Positions 33,338-45,399 of a stretch of 64,000 nucleotides of DNA are shown here, one piece after another. This stretch comes from Simmondsia chinensis (Eukaryota > Streptophyta > Magnoliopsida > Caryophyllales > Simmondsiaceae), in assembly GCA_018398585.1 (NCBI GenBank), contig JAGTTD010000015.1, positions 4,779,001-4,843,000 of the forward strand, written 5' to 3'. Position 1 is the stretch's first letter. Every line of letters begins with the position of its first letter. Both the position numbers and the translations under genes were made by a program. The notes beneath the pieces were generated by a model. The model saw only the letters and a list, made by a program, of their open reading frames with translations, made no database searches and was not told the DNA's origin.

Positions 33338-36300
33338 ATGGGCTCATCGGCGGCGCTGAAGGAACTGCAACACGAACTCGAGAACAAAGCTAACGATCTC
33401 CGTAAACTCCAAAAAGGTTAAATTTCCCTTTTTTCTCTCGTCTTTTATACTTATCTGATTCGAATTAACCCTAACCCTAGTGACAAAATCAATCATAATT
33501 TTCTCATAGTTTGCTGTGTTCTCTTCGAATTAACCCTAGGTGCATGAGAAAATCAATGTTTTCTTCGAATTAGCCCTAGCTCTGTGATCAAATCAATCAT
33601 ATGTTTTGTTAGAGCATAAAACCAATCACGAGCCTTCACCCGTTAATTTAAGCTTTTGGGAATGGTGGCTCCTTGACATGGTATTGACCAAGAGGTTATG
33701 AGTTGGAATCCCAATAGCTTCTAATCTAGATATTAATATTATTTCAAGGGTAAGGTACAGGAGGGATTGTGCATTATCCATGCTTTAAACCCAATGGGTA
33801 GCTTAAGTTTTTGTGAAGGTTGGTTAATTTATATGGTATTAGAGCTTTATTAATCAAGAGATCACAAGCTCCAATCCTCGTAGCCTCCATTTTCAATCTC
33901 AACATGATTTAAGCACAAGGTATATAAGGTGGGCCTGTGTAATATCCATGCTTCAAGCCCAATGAGTATTTGTGACAAGGCAGACCAGAGTATAAAACTA
34001 TTCATGAGCTTTCACCCATTAGCTTAAGCTATTGGAAAAGTTGGTTCTTTGACATGGCATCAGAGCCTTGTTGACCAAGAGGTCATGAGTTCGAATTCAA
34101 ATAGCGGGGGCATGTTAAGTATAAAACTATTATTGTGCCTTCACCCATCATTTGGTATAGTTGATTTCTTGACATGATATTAGAGCTTTGTTGACCTAGA
34201 GGTCACGAGTTCGAATCCCGACCGCTCCTACTTTAAATGTTAATATATTTCAAGCATAAGGTATGGGAGGGCCCGTGCATTAATTATTCACACTTCAAGC
34301 CCAATGAGCATTTGCGCGGGGGAGGATGTTAGAGTATAAAGCTATTGCCTGGGCCTTCACCCCGGCTTAAACTTTTGGGAAAGTTGGTTGCTGGACATGG
34401 TATTAGAGCCTTGTTGACCAAGAGGTTGCGAGTTTGAATCCCTATAGCCCCATTCTAATAAGGTATGGCAAGGCTTGTGCATTATCCACGCTTCAAGCCC
34501 AATAAGCATTGCATGAGGCGGCATGTTAGCGTATAAAATCAATCATAGACCTTTATCCATCAGCTTAAGCTTTTGAGAACGTTGATTCTTTGGCATGTTA
34601 TCAAGGCTTTGTTAACCAAGAGGTCACGAGTTTGAATCCTGATGGTTCCCACTTTCAATATTAACATAATTTAAGCACAAGGTATGAGTTGTGCTTGTGC
34701 AATATCTATGCTTCAAGCTCAATGGATATTTGTTTAATGGGGCATGTTAGAGTATAGAATTATTCCTCGGACTTCAACCGTTAGCTTAAGTTTTTGGGAC
34801 AGTTATTTCCTTGACACTATGAGAAAATGGATTGTCATTTTCTCACTGTTTGCTTCTGTGTGAGCAGATATTTCGAAGAATCATGAAATAAGGAAGAAGT
34901 ACACAGTGCAGCTGGGTGAGAATGAGCTCGTACTCAAGGTTTTTCTCTCATTTAAGCTTTTGTACAGCAACAAGGTTTGACTTTGTTGAGGGTTTAAGCA
35001 TTGATTTGTTTGCGTTGTTGTTGTGATTGATTGGTGCGCCCATATGTGTTTGTTTAGGAATTGGAATTGTTGAACGACGACGCAAACGTGTACAAATTGA
35101 TAGGCCCAGTTCTAGTCAAGCAGGATTTGGCTGAGGCTAATGCCAACGTGCGCAAGAGAATTGAGTACATCTCTGCTGAATTGTATGTCTCTGTTCATTG
35201 TTTTGATTACATTTTGTAGCATTGTTTATAAAAATGGTGGTAAGTAGAACGGCAAATTGAAGGTGGAAAATGGCACCAAACCAACCCTAAGCAATCAAAT
35301 TGGTTTGTTACTTCTCTCTTGTTTGTGAAACGATGATCAAGATTGTTATGTGGCTGTGAAGTTTTATTTGATTCTTGATTGCACAGATGGAGTCGATGAG
35401 GAGAACTCTTTGGATAAGGTCCTAGCTGTATAAGTGATATATTAGTAAGGAGCTAATATTTTTATGAAAAATTATATTCACTATGGGGACATGCTGAATA
35501 GCTTCAATGACCTAGGGCAAGTGAATGAGATGCGGCATAATTTAATCATTATGAACTAGAGTTTGATTTAGAGTGTTGGAAAGGTTTATACTAGGCACTG
35601 ATGAAGTACACGGGGGGGGTTCTTGTCAATGGCATCCCAAGATAATATTGGATAAGAAAGGTGCGACATTGCTTTGCTCCAAAGTATGAAATGGGTGCCC
35701 AGCCCAAGAAAATGTGAAGAATCGGGAAAGGAAGTTGGAGAACCTTAACGTTGGTTTAGTATCTTTGGAATTTGAATGGATAGCTTGTGCTCTCTTCGTT
35801 TTAACTTGTATCTATGCTTCAATACATACAATGAAGGAGGCACAGTCTTGCTATAGTACTGAGTTTTCATTGTTTTTGCGGTGTCACCAATGCTTCCACC
35901 TAATTAAGTATGAGTTGAGGACACTTCTTGAGTGTCACGAGTTAACAAAAGATTATGCCTAACAGGATGAGCAACTTGATGATATGCATAATGCATGTGA
36001 TTGAAATCAACATAACTCCTGTTTATCTTTTGTTACTGATTATGATTAATTTTTGTAATAAAAAATCAACGTATGATATTGATTGTCCCTCAAAGTATCA
36101 AAATGTGAGCAGTCTCATAACGTGACAATTTATCGACGAGGTGATATTAGACAACGATGTATTTCTGGTGTGCTTGAACATGTGAGGTACTTGCATATGT
36201 CAAAGCCTAAGCTGTACTGCCATATGTAAAGAGACATGGCAAAGCAATGTGACACAGATATATGACAATTTAACTCTTAAAAGTAGTGGACCTACCACCA

Positions 36301-39300
36301 AGCATATATGCAAGTATAACTAACAGTTGTTTTCATCTTGCTGTTTCAACTTGCAGTAGCTCCACTGGCAAACATGATAAGCGTATTAAGTGGTATAACA
36401 TGTTTCATTGTGGTCTTTGACTTAACCTTTTGCATGTGAGGCTTTACCTTATCTTAGATGCATATTTTTTGTGTTTTTCTTGGGGGAAAATGGCGAAAAG
36501 AGGCCCGCAATTCCACAATGTAAATAGAAGATATTACTCCTTTTACTATCAATGATGCTTGCAATTCCGTATTGCAAATAGAACATTCTAATTCTTTTAC
36601 TATTGTATTAAATTTAGATAAAGCTGATCACATCAAAGAAGATAAGCATTGTCAAAAAGACAATTACTTACTAGCATATGCTTTATGGTGATTAATAATC
36701 CTTGTGGAACAAGCATGTGTAGCTGTCTATATTGTGCTATCAAGACTGAACTGAAAAGACTCAAGGAAAGAGTTATGAAACTGAGATGGTGACAATGACC
36801 TGACCATATTGGGAATCCCTGATCTCTGACGTGCGTTTCTAATTTCTAAAAACATTGCTCTTGGATGCATCTCAAGTTTCGACAAGTGTCCGGCACATAC
36901 ACATTGCATGTAACGTTCAGGTTGTTGTAAGACACTGTACAACTATGTTTCCTAGACTTAGGTACGAGTGCTGGGCATGGATATGTTTCTACATAGAAAG
37001 CTTACTCATTTTCTAAGATTTTTCTTTTTGTTGGTCTAATTAGTTTCCCAATGTCAGGCCAAACATCCAAATATCTGACACATATTTTGTGACAGAATGG
37101 AGTGTGGAAGTAATTATGTTGCACATACGCCTTTCTGAGCGCTTTCTTGCTCCATGAATGGGAACTTCGAAGGGAGTGTCTACGTAATCAGACTAGTGTG
37201 TTTTTTATATCTTTCTTCTTTCACCACTCCCACTATGCCTGTGTGTTCCTCCTCTTTTTTGCTTTTTCTGAAATAGAGAAGTAGCAACATAACAAGCTGA
37301 ATAGATGAACCGGTGTCTCAGGTAATATTTGTCCAGTTACACTTTTCCATGGGGCTCTACTGGGATGCTAAGCTTACATTCCCTTTTCTGAGTCTCAGCA
37401 GTCATAAAATTGCCTACGTGCTTGACCTATTCCTTGAGTTATGTTGGAATTGTTATTTATTGATGTTATTTTGCATGTGTCTTGCAGGAAACGTCTTGAA
37501 GCAACTCTTCAGGATATGGAAGAGAAGCAAAATAGCAAAAAAGAGGGGGTAAGTACTCAAATCACTAGTTCTTTAAGCTTATTTATTAGTCATGTTATGC
37601 TCTTTATCAGATAAAGTTGACAACATAGTCTCAGTTCCAATGGCATGTTTCTTCATTTTGCTCTTCATTCATGGTTAATACTATATTTTTGGTTCAACAT
37701 GCTCTTCATAATCTCGTAGATACCACGTGTCTTCAATATTAGCCAGTCCCTTCCCGCTTGTATTGAAGATTTTGCAAATTATTCAATGGCCTTTGCCTCA
37801 TTGAAACCATGCAAGTGTATAGAATGTATTCCCATTGTGAAATGCCTAAAGAAAACATCATCTATGATTGAACAGTGCATTATATATTTGCTAAGTTTAA
37901 ACATCCTCCACTCGAGGCATATGCTTTTATGATTGTTTCTTTGAACGCATTTGAGAGGCTTGCTTTGCCTGGTAGTAGCCATCAGATGTCGCTCTGGGAA
38001 TGGGTTGCCCAGTAGCACTCTCCCTGTTGAACGAACCGCTGCATGTCCCCTAGTGACTTAGAAGTCATTAGTGAATTAGCTGTGGACGCGTTGTTGATTT
38101 GAAATTTATTTTTCCTAACCTTGAACCATTGACTGTATTGATTGCTTCCAACTATGGAATTTTTTTTGTGCTACATTTTCTTGCATGGATATGGATATGG
38201 ATATGGATACGAGATACGATACAATACTGATATGCTGACGCGTAATTTTTCAAAAAATTAGGATACGACACCTTAGGGACACATTACTTAAAAATCATGT
38301 ATTTTCTTAGATATATATTCATGTAATTGATGAAAAGACATGAGTTATAAACTAAAAAAAATAGGAAAAAAGGTTAAGAAAAAAGTAAAGCTTAACTAAA
38401 ACAGTGCATTATACATTTGTCTTCAATATGCTGCTGCCGTTGCTGTCTCTCTCTCCCTCCTTGACTTAATAGAGATTTCTTTCTCCTTTTTTCGTCATAC
38501 TCTCTCTCTCTTTCAAATTGTACAAAAATATTTTTATTTTAATCAAAACAACTATAGAACATTTGAAAACATTAGTTTATTTTTAAATTCTTAAATATAA
38601 TCATATTAAAATTTATCGAATATAACTTAACTATTTAATATGCATACAATTATATTATACAATAATATATTACAATATTATATTTTTAAATTCAAACCAT
38701 CAAAAATGTGTCCGACATATCGAAAGCGTGTCGGAAATTCAAATTCAAAAATAAAAAAACCGAATCCAATATTGTTTTTCACGTATCGGACACGTATCAG
38801 AAGCATGTTGAAAATGTATTGGAAACGTGTCGGAAATTCAAATTAAAAACAAGAGGTATCGGATACTTTTTTCGCATATCAGACACGTATCGGAACATGT
38901 CGGAAGCGTGTTGGTGTCGGATATGTGTTAGAAACCGATACTCTTTTTTGTTGTTTTGTTGTTGAAGATCATGATACTCTCAAGCAAGTTGATTTCTTTT
39001 GCCTGTTCTATCTATTCTATTTTCGTACTTAGCTTTAGTTCATCGAAGGCTGGACATATTAGGAGTGTTTAATGGATGGGTTGGGTTGGGTTGGGTTGGG
39101 GACCAACTCGTGAAGACCCACCTCTACCCATAGAAAATATTTTAGAAATATGGTTCTGGTTTTGGTTCCGTTGGGTCATGGATAACCCATGGCGACCCAA
39201 GATAAAGAAAGGTTATGATAGAACCTAGCAAATCAACTTGATAACTAAAGTTGACAGTGAATTTAATAATACATGTAGAATGAAATAGTCAACTAGACTT

Positions 39301-40871
39301 AGATAACTAATTAGCTAAAATTTTAGACTTAATGTATTAATCCAACATAAAATTTCCTATTCTCTAAACATAAAATGAAACCTATTGGACAAACACACAT
39401 ATGTGGAAACATAAAGTTCCATATTTCTTTGGTTTATTGGGTTGACCTCCAATTTATTTTGGGGTTATTTACATTAAAGGTCTTTTTACTTTGTGTATTG
39501 TGTCAATTTTTTCTTTTTATTTTTAAGGCAATTATTACTTAGGTACCCTGAGATTTGAGCATTTATCACCCTGGTACTCTGACATTTTAATATATACAAT
39601 GAGATACCCTAAGATTTGGATATTTTATCAAAACTTAGGTTACCTATGTCAGAATTTGATGAATTTTTGTAAGAATATGACCAATTTCTTACAAAAAAAT
39701 GTTGATCTAATACATAATTATAATAATATATGTCATATCAATATCTTCATAAAAAAAAAAAAAAATTAGTGAATTGGCATCACATATTCATTGAATATTG
39801 ATGCAAACTACCTAAACTTTGCCAAATTATGTGTCACGTTAGCATTTTTCAGCAAGAAATCAACAAATCCTAATGAAGATACTTGTATATTATTGGAATC
39901 GTGTTCAGTTTTAGCAATTTTTAAAGAAAGTTCATTGAATTTCGACAAAAGGATATCCGATTGATAAAATTTTAAAATTTCAGCGTACCTAATGAATAAA
40001 ATATTTAGATTTCAAGGTATCCTATTATATATGTTAAAATATCGGGGTATCTAGGTGATAAATGATCAAATCTTAGGGTACCTAACTAATAATTTCTTTT
40101 ATTTTTAATTATGTCAATATAGTCCATGTACAATTTACATTGTGTCAACTTAATCCTTTAATCAAATCGAAACTAAGTTAATGACGTAAAATTAGATGGC
40201 ACAATCATGTCACACTCAAGTAACCCATTACAAATCCACCCGTTGACACAATTAAAACCAAAATGTGACCAGACCATTGAAAGTTCCATCACCAAATTAA
40301 AATATATTCTACTCAATGATCAAATTGGCACAATGTTCTTACAAGGACAAAATTGACACAATTGAAGTACATGGACTAAATTGAGACAATGGACAAAGTA
40401 AAAGGGTCCTAGTGTACATAGCTTTTTTTTTAAATGATATTGCATTGGTATTGATTGGGTTGGGTATAATAGGTTTCATGGGTTGAACCCAAAAAACCCA
40501 TAAAACCTATGGGTAAACTCAATTTTACCCAACAAGACCCAAGAAATTAAAAACCCAACCTAACCCAACCCAAATTAAGTGGGTTGGGTGGGTCTTGGGT
40601 TTACCCATGCCCATGAACACCCCTTGGACAAGTAAGTAGGGGTGCTTTAGCTTGACTTTAAATCTCGAAAACAACCTCTCTACAAAACTATGAGTCAAAT
40701 TGCATACATTTAATCCTTCCTAGACCCCACTCTGACTCGGGTCTTGTGCACTTTATCCGTGTGTAGAAATCTGAAACTACAGCAATAACAATGTAATTTG
40801 GTTGGTGCTTGTAGATCTTGAAGGTGCAGCAAAGAATTCAAGCTCTCCAGGCTGGAAAAGGCAAGGCATAG
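33338..40871 (+). CDS. PFD6: Prefoldin subunit 6, five exons
   Basis: Coding exons: 33338-33416, 34868-34938, 35058-35182, 37488-37548, 40815-40871. All introns are GT-AG and the joined frame is 130 codons plus TAG. The protein reads as a beta-type prefoldin: N-terminal coiled coil (LKELQHELENKANDLRKLQK), the conserved YTVQLGENELVLKEL and NDDANVYKLIGPVLVKQDLA core (beta hairpins), then EANANVRKRIEYISAEL, a C-terminal coiled coil with LQDMEEKQNSKK and a basic end QAGKGKA. It is closely similar along its length to the Arabidopsis PFD6 family. Prefoldin is a cytosolic six-subunit chaperone that passes unfolded actin and tubulin to the CCT chaperonin; PFD6 is a beta subunit. The only slightly odd point is exon 4 ending KKEG where Arabidopsis has RET. 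Introns 1, 3 and 4 are long and transposon-filled. No stop or splice defect is seen, so it is probably functional. Confidence 0.95.
33607..34816 (+). mobile_element. Tandem TRIM array in PFD6 intron 1
   Basis: Short LTRs (TGTTAGAGTATAAAA... to ...TTGACA, about 72 bp) alternate with internal segments. LTRs: 33607-33678, a partial near 33797-33834, about 33984-34054, 34113-34174, 34327-34397, 34524-34595, 34745-34816. After most LTRs comes TGGTATYAGAGCC, the initiator tRNA-Met primer-binding site. Before most comes a purine run (for example GCGGGGGCA at 34104-34112). Internal parts carry GACCAAGAGGTCACGAGTTC and CACGCTTCAAGCCCAA. No coding capacity: this is the definition of a TRIM, here as about six shared-LTR units. 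Confidence 0.85.
38185..38950. repeat. Repeat with CGTGTCGGA motifs in PFD6 intron 4
   Basis: It starts with (GGATAT) units and GGATACGAGATACGAT and ends with GTCGGATATGTGTTAGAAACC. Variants of CGTGTCGGAAATTCAAATT occur twice (38728, 38827), and CACGTATCGGA and CGTATCAGA recur. This looks like a non-autonomous DNA element with internal sub-repeats. Ends are not exact. Confidence 0.5.
39475..40410. mobile_element. MITE family B, interrupted by family A
   Basis: Left arm AAAGGTCTTTTTACTTTG then TGTGTCAATTTT; right arm in complement AGGACCCTTTTACTTTGTCC then ATTGTCTCAATTTAGTCCAT. Internal TTAATGACGTAAAATTAGAT and CCCATTACAAATCCACCCG match the intact copy at 47764-48090. Family A (39530-40097) sits inside the left arm. 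Confidence 0.7.
39530..40097. mobile_element. MITE family A
   Basis: Terminal inverted repeats AATTATTACTTAGGTACCCTGAG and, in complement, AAATTATTAGTTAGGTACCCTAAG. Flanks share TTTTATTTTTAA on both sides, a likely duplication of the host family B sequence. Interior ATATACAATGAGATACCC is shared with copies at 44665, 50910 and 52741. About 568 bp, no coding capacity. Confidence 0.75.
40640..40790 (+). repeat. Diverged SINE/LINE-type tail near PFD6 exon 5
   Basis: Contains CTCGAAAACAACCTCTCTAC, then GCATACATTTAATCCTTCCT and AGACCCCACTCTGACTCGGG. It resembles the shared 3' region but is strongly mutated and lacks a TTG tail. Confidence 0.35.
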
Positions 40872-41184
40872 TTTCCTTCAAATCGTTGACTCGAGTAACA
40901 TCATTTCTGATCATGTCTTTCTTATTAGTGTTTGGTGTAAGCTTCTTTCCCTATAGGAATATTTGCTGAATGTTACCATAATCAACTTGCTCTCTTGGAA
41001 TTTTGAGACGTTCGGTATATGTTATTTTTGTGCTGATTTATCCCCCCGTGGCTTCCCCCAAAAAACAAAAAAGACAAGAAAAAGGATTGCATTATACTTG
41101 TAACTTTACTCCCAAGGGTTGTAGAGTCCTAGATGAGCCGACCCATACTGTTCTGCCCCAAGGCTCAGCTTGCCAACATTTTGC

Positions 41185-41500
41185 TTAGCTTGATGCTTGT
41201 CGAACTTGGAGACTTTAAGCTCAAGTCGGCTTGTCATGAGCTTGAGCTTTGGTTGACTTAGCCTGAGCCATAGCGAGCTTCAAGATCTATTAGCTTGTTT
41301 AGGCTCTTTCAAGCTCAAGCTCAACTTATTGGTGCGTGGTTAATTCTGGACACATTAGCTCATAATATAGCTTGAGTTTGACTCGTTTAGCCTCGGTCAA
41401 CTGCCAAGTCTGAACTTTATCATTTTCTGGCCAGGGTCATTGCTTAATGAGCTGAGTTTTTTGCGAGGGCTTATTAGTAGGCCTTGCTTCTGGTTGTTGC
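41185..41500. repeat. Simple-motif repeat rich in AGCTTGAGCT and its complement
   Basis: Many scattered copies of CTTGAGCT/AGCTCAAGCT, GACTTAGCC and similar words, giving short palindromes. Likely a remnant DNA element of the type with degenerate sub-terminal repeats. Ends not seen. Confidence 0.4.
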
Positions 41501-41889
41501 TAGCGGCCAGGAGTAGGGACACCCTACTTTAACTCTCTCCGAATCACCTTAATTATAATCAGATTATCACCTTTATCGTGCACTTGACAAAAGTCTGACT
41601 TAGCATACTTTTGAATGTCCTCTTTAGCTACTTCTACTTTTGCCGCCAGGACTTGATCATGTGAAGTCCTCGACACTCAGATAGCATGCGTTGACCCAAG
41701 TGGTTATTGGTTATGAAGGCACACAGCTGCCTACTCATTCCTCTTTGATCCATTAAAGTTCAATTTCACCCATCCAATATCGGCGATTACCATTGAAGAG
41801 AACCATGTCAATTACCATTGATCTCTTGCCTCTGGTTTTCGAGCTCCTAGAACTTCTTACTGCCACTCTCTTTAGTTGACCCCTAACTT

Positions 41890-42020
41890 TACAGCTGACT
41901 AATCCATCCTCTAGCGCAAGCCTCCTGCAATGCTATTCGATGAAGCTACATTGCAATAACAAATGATCCGTGCTTTCCTGATCCAATCCTTAATTTGCCA
42001 TTTGATGGAACAAAGTTTTC
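41890..42020 (-). pseudogene. Possible L1 ORF2 zinc-binding end (fragment)
   Basis: One minus-strand frame reads GLDQESTDHLLLQCSF. This resembles the ES.DHLLLHC motif of the zinc-binding domain after L1-type reverse transcriptase in plants. It is short and interrupted by a stop soon after, so the call rests on one motif. Confidence 0.4.
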
Positions 42021-42429
42021 GAACTATGCGTAAACAAATTAGATCCCTCAATGGAGCAAAGTTGGATGTGACAATGGAGCGGATCTTATCAATCAATGCC
42101 TATTTGAGGGTGAAACGATACGGGTGTGCTTACTATGGCACTCATTATGGGTGTCGAAGTAGATCAATGCACGGTTAGAAATTGTAATTTTTCTATGATG
42201 AATAACATCCCGAAAAAGTCTTCTAGCCGGTGTTTTTAAACTAAGCATCTATCTAACCTTTCCCAAATCGTAGATTCCAAAAGATCGGCTTCTTATGGGG
42301 ATTGTGGGCTTCCTCATGAGCTGGGGTTTATTGGGGCAACCGAGGTACCTCGTTACCAAAAAAAAAGACGTTATTCATGTTTCTTATAGAGGATTTGTTT
42401 TCAGTAAAATCTTGATATTATAGTTATTC

Positions 42430-42920
42430 GTATTCTCGAGTATATGAGATGGGGCAAAGGGTGGGCATCAACTTTGATGGCTTTAATCGGGTTGAGGTGG
42501 CAGACATCCTTGCTCATTGATTTGGCTTGTGTGGTTGGGCTTGTTTCTAGCGGTTGTTTCTGGTTGTTGCTGGGGTTTCCGTGTTTGTTGGTTTTGCTCC
42601 GGCTCCTTTGTAGTTTTTGTGTTTTGTTTTGTTTGGCCGTTTGTCTGCGTGCTTTCCAGGTTTGCCGTTTCGGTTGTTTGTCTGGGTCTTTGTCTTCTTT
42701 GGGTCCGCTTACGTCGTTTGTTTTGGCTGTGTTGGTCTCCTGTCGGGTCTTTGCCTCTCCGTGTTCCTTTTGCTTCGTTTGAGGTCCTGTTTTTTCTTTT
42801 TCTTTTTCTTTTGTTCTTGTTTTTTGGTCGTCTTTCGGCTAGCTTCAGGCTAGCTTCAGGCCTCGTTTTTTCGAGTTTTCCTGTCTTGTATCGGCACTCC
42901 GGTGTCACTTATCGAAAAAA
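42430..42920 (+). mobile_element. L1-type LINE 3' end
   Basis: Starts with GATGGGGCAAAGGGTGGGCA, related to the coding end seen at 45445 (GACTGGGAAGAAGCTCGGG). A T/G-rich 3' UTR follows with TTGTTGGTTTTG, TCTTTTTCTTTTTC, GTATCGGCACTCCGG, and it ends TATCGAAAAAA. Overlapping open frames here are by-products of the T/G-rich strand. Confidence 0.55.
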
Positions 42921-43077
42921 TGGAGAGGGGATTCATTTGTCATGATTTCAAGTAAGGCATTTTAGCTCCTCGTGAACCGTAGCCCTTCGAACTTAAACGC
43001 ACATTCGAGCTAAGAAATTGCATTAAATTCGATAAGTTGGAGATATTATTCCGTCTCTTAGCCTCACCTTAGCGCTA

Positions 43078-43698
43078 GGAATGGCAATTAGACCCGAACC
43101 CATTGGATATTTATCCAACCCGATCCATTTTTGACGGACTTAGATGTAAAATTTGGGTTTCAAATGGATTTGTATTTGGATGTTGGTAATTGTGTCTTAG
43201 GTCGGGTCGGATTTGGATGACAACAAATCCGACCCGAAATTATGTTCAGTGTAATATACATTTTTAAAGTTACTAAATTTTGAATATTTAACATGTCAAA
43301 CTAGATTCCAATAGTTTTTTTAAGTGTGCCAACATTTGGAGCTTGTTTTGATACAATGATATTCTTCATGAAAATCACAATGTGATAAATTCATATGTAA
43401 AGATTATTCGTTAAAGCGATTTTTGAATGATTGTCTAATATTATATTATTATCATTAGTACTAATATTACTATACATACTAAATAAAAAAGGAAAAATAT
43501 GTAACAATTTGTCCAAATATTGACTTTTATGGTATTAAATGAGTTATGGATTTGTGTCGAATATCCGTTCCACCGGATATATTTGGATATGGATTGAAAT
43601 TTTATAGAATAATGAGTCTTTTCCGGATTTGGGTTGGGTCGGGTTTTTTTTGGGTTGGATCTGGATGAAAGCGAACCTGACCCATTGCCGTCCTTACC
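43078..43698. mobile_element. hAT-type MITE with an 8-bp target duplication
   Basis: A perfect 8-bp duplication TAGCGCTA flanks it (43070-43077, 43699-43706). Left end GGAATGGCAATTAGACCCGA; right end in complement GGTAAGGACGGCAATGGGTC. Subterminal regions carry GGGTCGGGT/CCCGACCC words. 621 bp, no transposase. Typical plant hAT MITE. Confidence 0.85.
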
Positions 43699-43729
43699 TA
43701 GCGCTATTAATAGAGCTATCAACCCAGCC

Positions 43730-44155
43730 GATGTAATAAAGTATAAATCTATTAAGGAAAAAAGAATACAGTAACACACTCCACGAAGGCTCGCGCCTCG
43801 GTCTACCATTTGGGCAAGACTACGAGCCTATCGCTAAAAGCGTGACAAACCAACGAAACCTGACGATCAAACTGATACTATTACGACAACCAAACAAAAC
43901 TACAAGAGAATTAACATCCAGTTCCATAGCTATTTTACACGATACAACATCAAAAGTATGAATGTCAGAAAAGGCTAAGCCTCCACATCGATAACATACC
44001 ACAAAAAAAGTTGCCAACCATGGCAAAATAGGTACATGCCCGATGAACGGAAGACCCCCTACGGATATCCGGAAACAAGGTTGCTTAATTACAGTATTGA
44101 GTTCGGAATTCTTATAGTTTGTGGTAAACTGCACGTTTTAATCAAAGGCTTGTGA
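43730..44155. other. Unassigned sequence
   Basis: A minus-strand open frame of 104 codons (44134-43820) has no motif I recognise. No supporting start context, splice signals or neighbours. Confidence 0.25.
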
Positions 44156-44432
44156 TTTGGGTTTTGATGTAGCCACAACAGTGGTTAAAGAGCCCAACAT
44201 TAAGAGGTTAATAGATAATTGAGCATGTCATGAAATTAGAGGACCTAGTATATTGCGATGAGTGATTGGAATTTTACAAATTCAGAATGATAAATTGTCA
44301 TACTATTCAATCCAATTGGGATGCCCTACCTCTGACATGTCTCTTCCTTTAGCGGACGGAAGCGGATTCAAGATTTGAAGAGAAGTAAACTACTCAACAC
44401 TTTCATGTTTCATTTTTTTCCCCAAGGAAATA

Positions 44433-44580
44433 CAACAACAACAACAATAACAACAATAATCCCAGTGCCACAAGGACTCCCGCATGAGCAGGATGTAGGG
44501 GGTGGATGTACGCAGCCGTCCCCTTTTAGGGTGCTACCTTGAAGAGAGACTGTTTTCGAGGACCCCCAACCTGAGGCTAT
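44433..44580 (-). mobile_element. TTG-tailed headless SINE/RTE copy
   Basis: Minus strand: CCTCAGGTTGGGGGTCCTCG, AGTCTCTCTTCAAGGTAGCA, CTGCGTACATCCACCC, then CTTGTGGCACTGGGATTATT and (TTG) repeats. The duplication is TTCCCCAAGGAAATA (44418-44432) and TTCCCAAGGAAATA (44581-44594). Confidence 0.85.
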
Positions 44581-44664
44581 TTCCCAAGGAAATAGGAAGC
44601 CAATAATACTAGAGAAGGCAAGAACTCAAGTTGAGTCTAGATCAAACTATTTGGTAGCTGTTAT

Positions 44665-45095
44665 CTAAAAATTATCACTTAGGTACCTTGAAGTCTAAAA
44701 TTGTATCAATTAGGGAACTGTTGCGAAATTCAACGACTTCTTGTTGGAAAATGTTGCCATGAGATACACATCTAGGTACCCTCATCTAAAATTTAATGAT
44801 ATTCTTGTAAAGAAACGCTGACGTGATACATGATTAAATAATGTATAGCTAACTTCCATTAGAATCCGATGAATTCCCATTGTAATATGTTGAATTTTTT
44901 ACTAAACACACTGACATAACTCATATATGTTATACACTCACATACTCCATCAACATTTTCCGTGAATGGTTGGATTCTGATAAGTAGGCGACCTATATCA
45001 AAAAATTTTAAAACCTCAGGACATCTTATTGTATATATTAAAATGTTAGAAACTTAGCTGATGATTAATAAAATCTGGTAGTTAATGATGTATTC
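44665..45095. mobile_element. MITE family A (diverged copy)
   Basis: Left end AATTATCACTTAGGTACCTTGAAG matches the family A terminus. Interior GCTGACGTGATACATGATTA and TTGTATATATTAAAATGTTAG are shared. Right end is degraded. Confidence 0.55.
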
Positions 45096-45399
45096 TCTTT
45101 ATTATATATGTCAACATTATACAATTTTCACAGATTGAAATGGATATCACATTCATGTTGATAAGAATCAAGGTTGGCTTATCTTGTATGAAATAAAAGC
45201 AGCTTGAATTCTTTGCAAAGTAATAAGAATTTATCCTTTGCGTTATTTAATCAACGCGGGAATGCATTTTAGCTTGTGGTGACATGTCGTCATCGAGTTA
45301 TTTATACCGTTGATCTTATTAGAGTATACGCTGTAAAATTTAAAATAAGATAAATATCTAAATAGAAAGAAGAAAGAGGGAGGCCGGAGAAAGGGTGAA

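Larger units (their letters stand above)
39060..40625. mobile_element. hAT-like MITE in PFD6 intron 4, containing two nested MITEs
   Basis: Left end TAGGAGTGTTTAATGG with GGGTTGGGTTGGG; right end, in complement, AAGGGGTGTTCATGGG with GGGTAAACCC and CCCAACCC runs. Flanking 8-bp direct repeats GGACATAT (39052-39059) and GGACAAGT (40626-40633) match at six positions; 8 bp is the hAT size. Removing 39475-40410 leaves about 630 bp. Confidence 0.65.

Noticed and set aside
34150..34225. tRNA gene (GAGTTCGAATCCC box B-like)
   Set aside because: The motif repeats in every unit of the TRIM array and no cloverleaf forms around it.
38640..38965. Two overlapping open frames with Ser/Lys-rich products
   Set aside because: They follow the CGTGTCGGAAATTCAAATT repeats within a PFD6 intron and have no protein similarity that I recognise.
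42444..42945. Several overlapping open frames on both strands (up to 142 codons)
   Set aside because: They arise from a T/G-rich L1 3' UTR without stops by composition; the translations are low-complexity (Leu, Phe, Val, Cys on one strand; Lys, Thr, Gln on the other).
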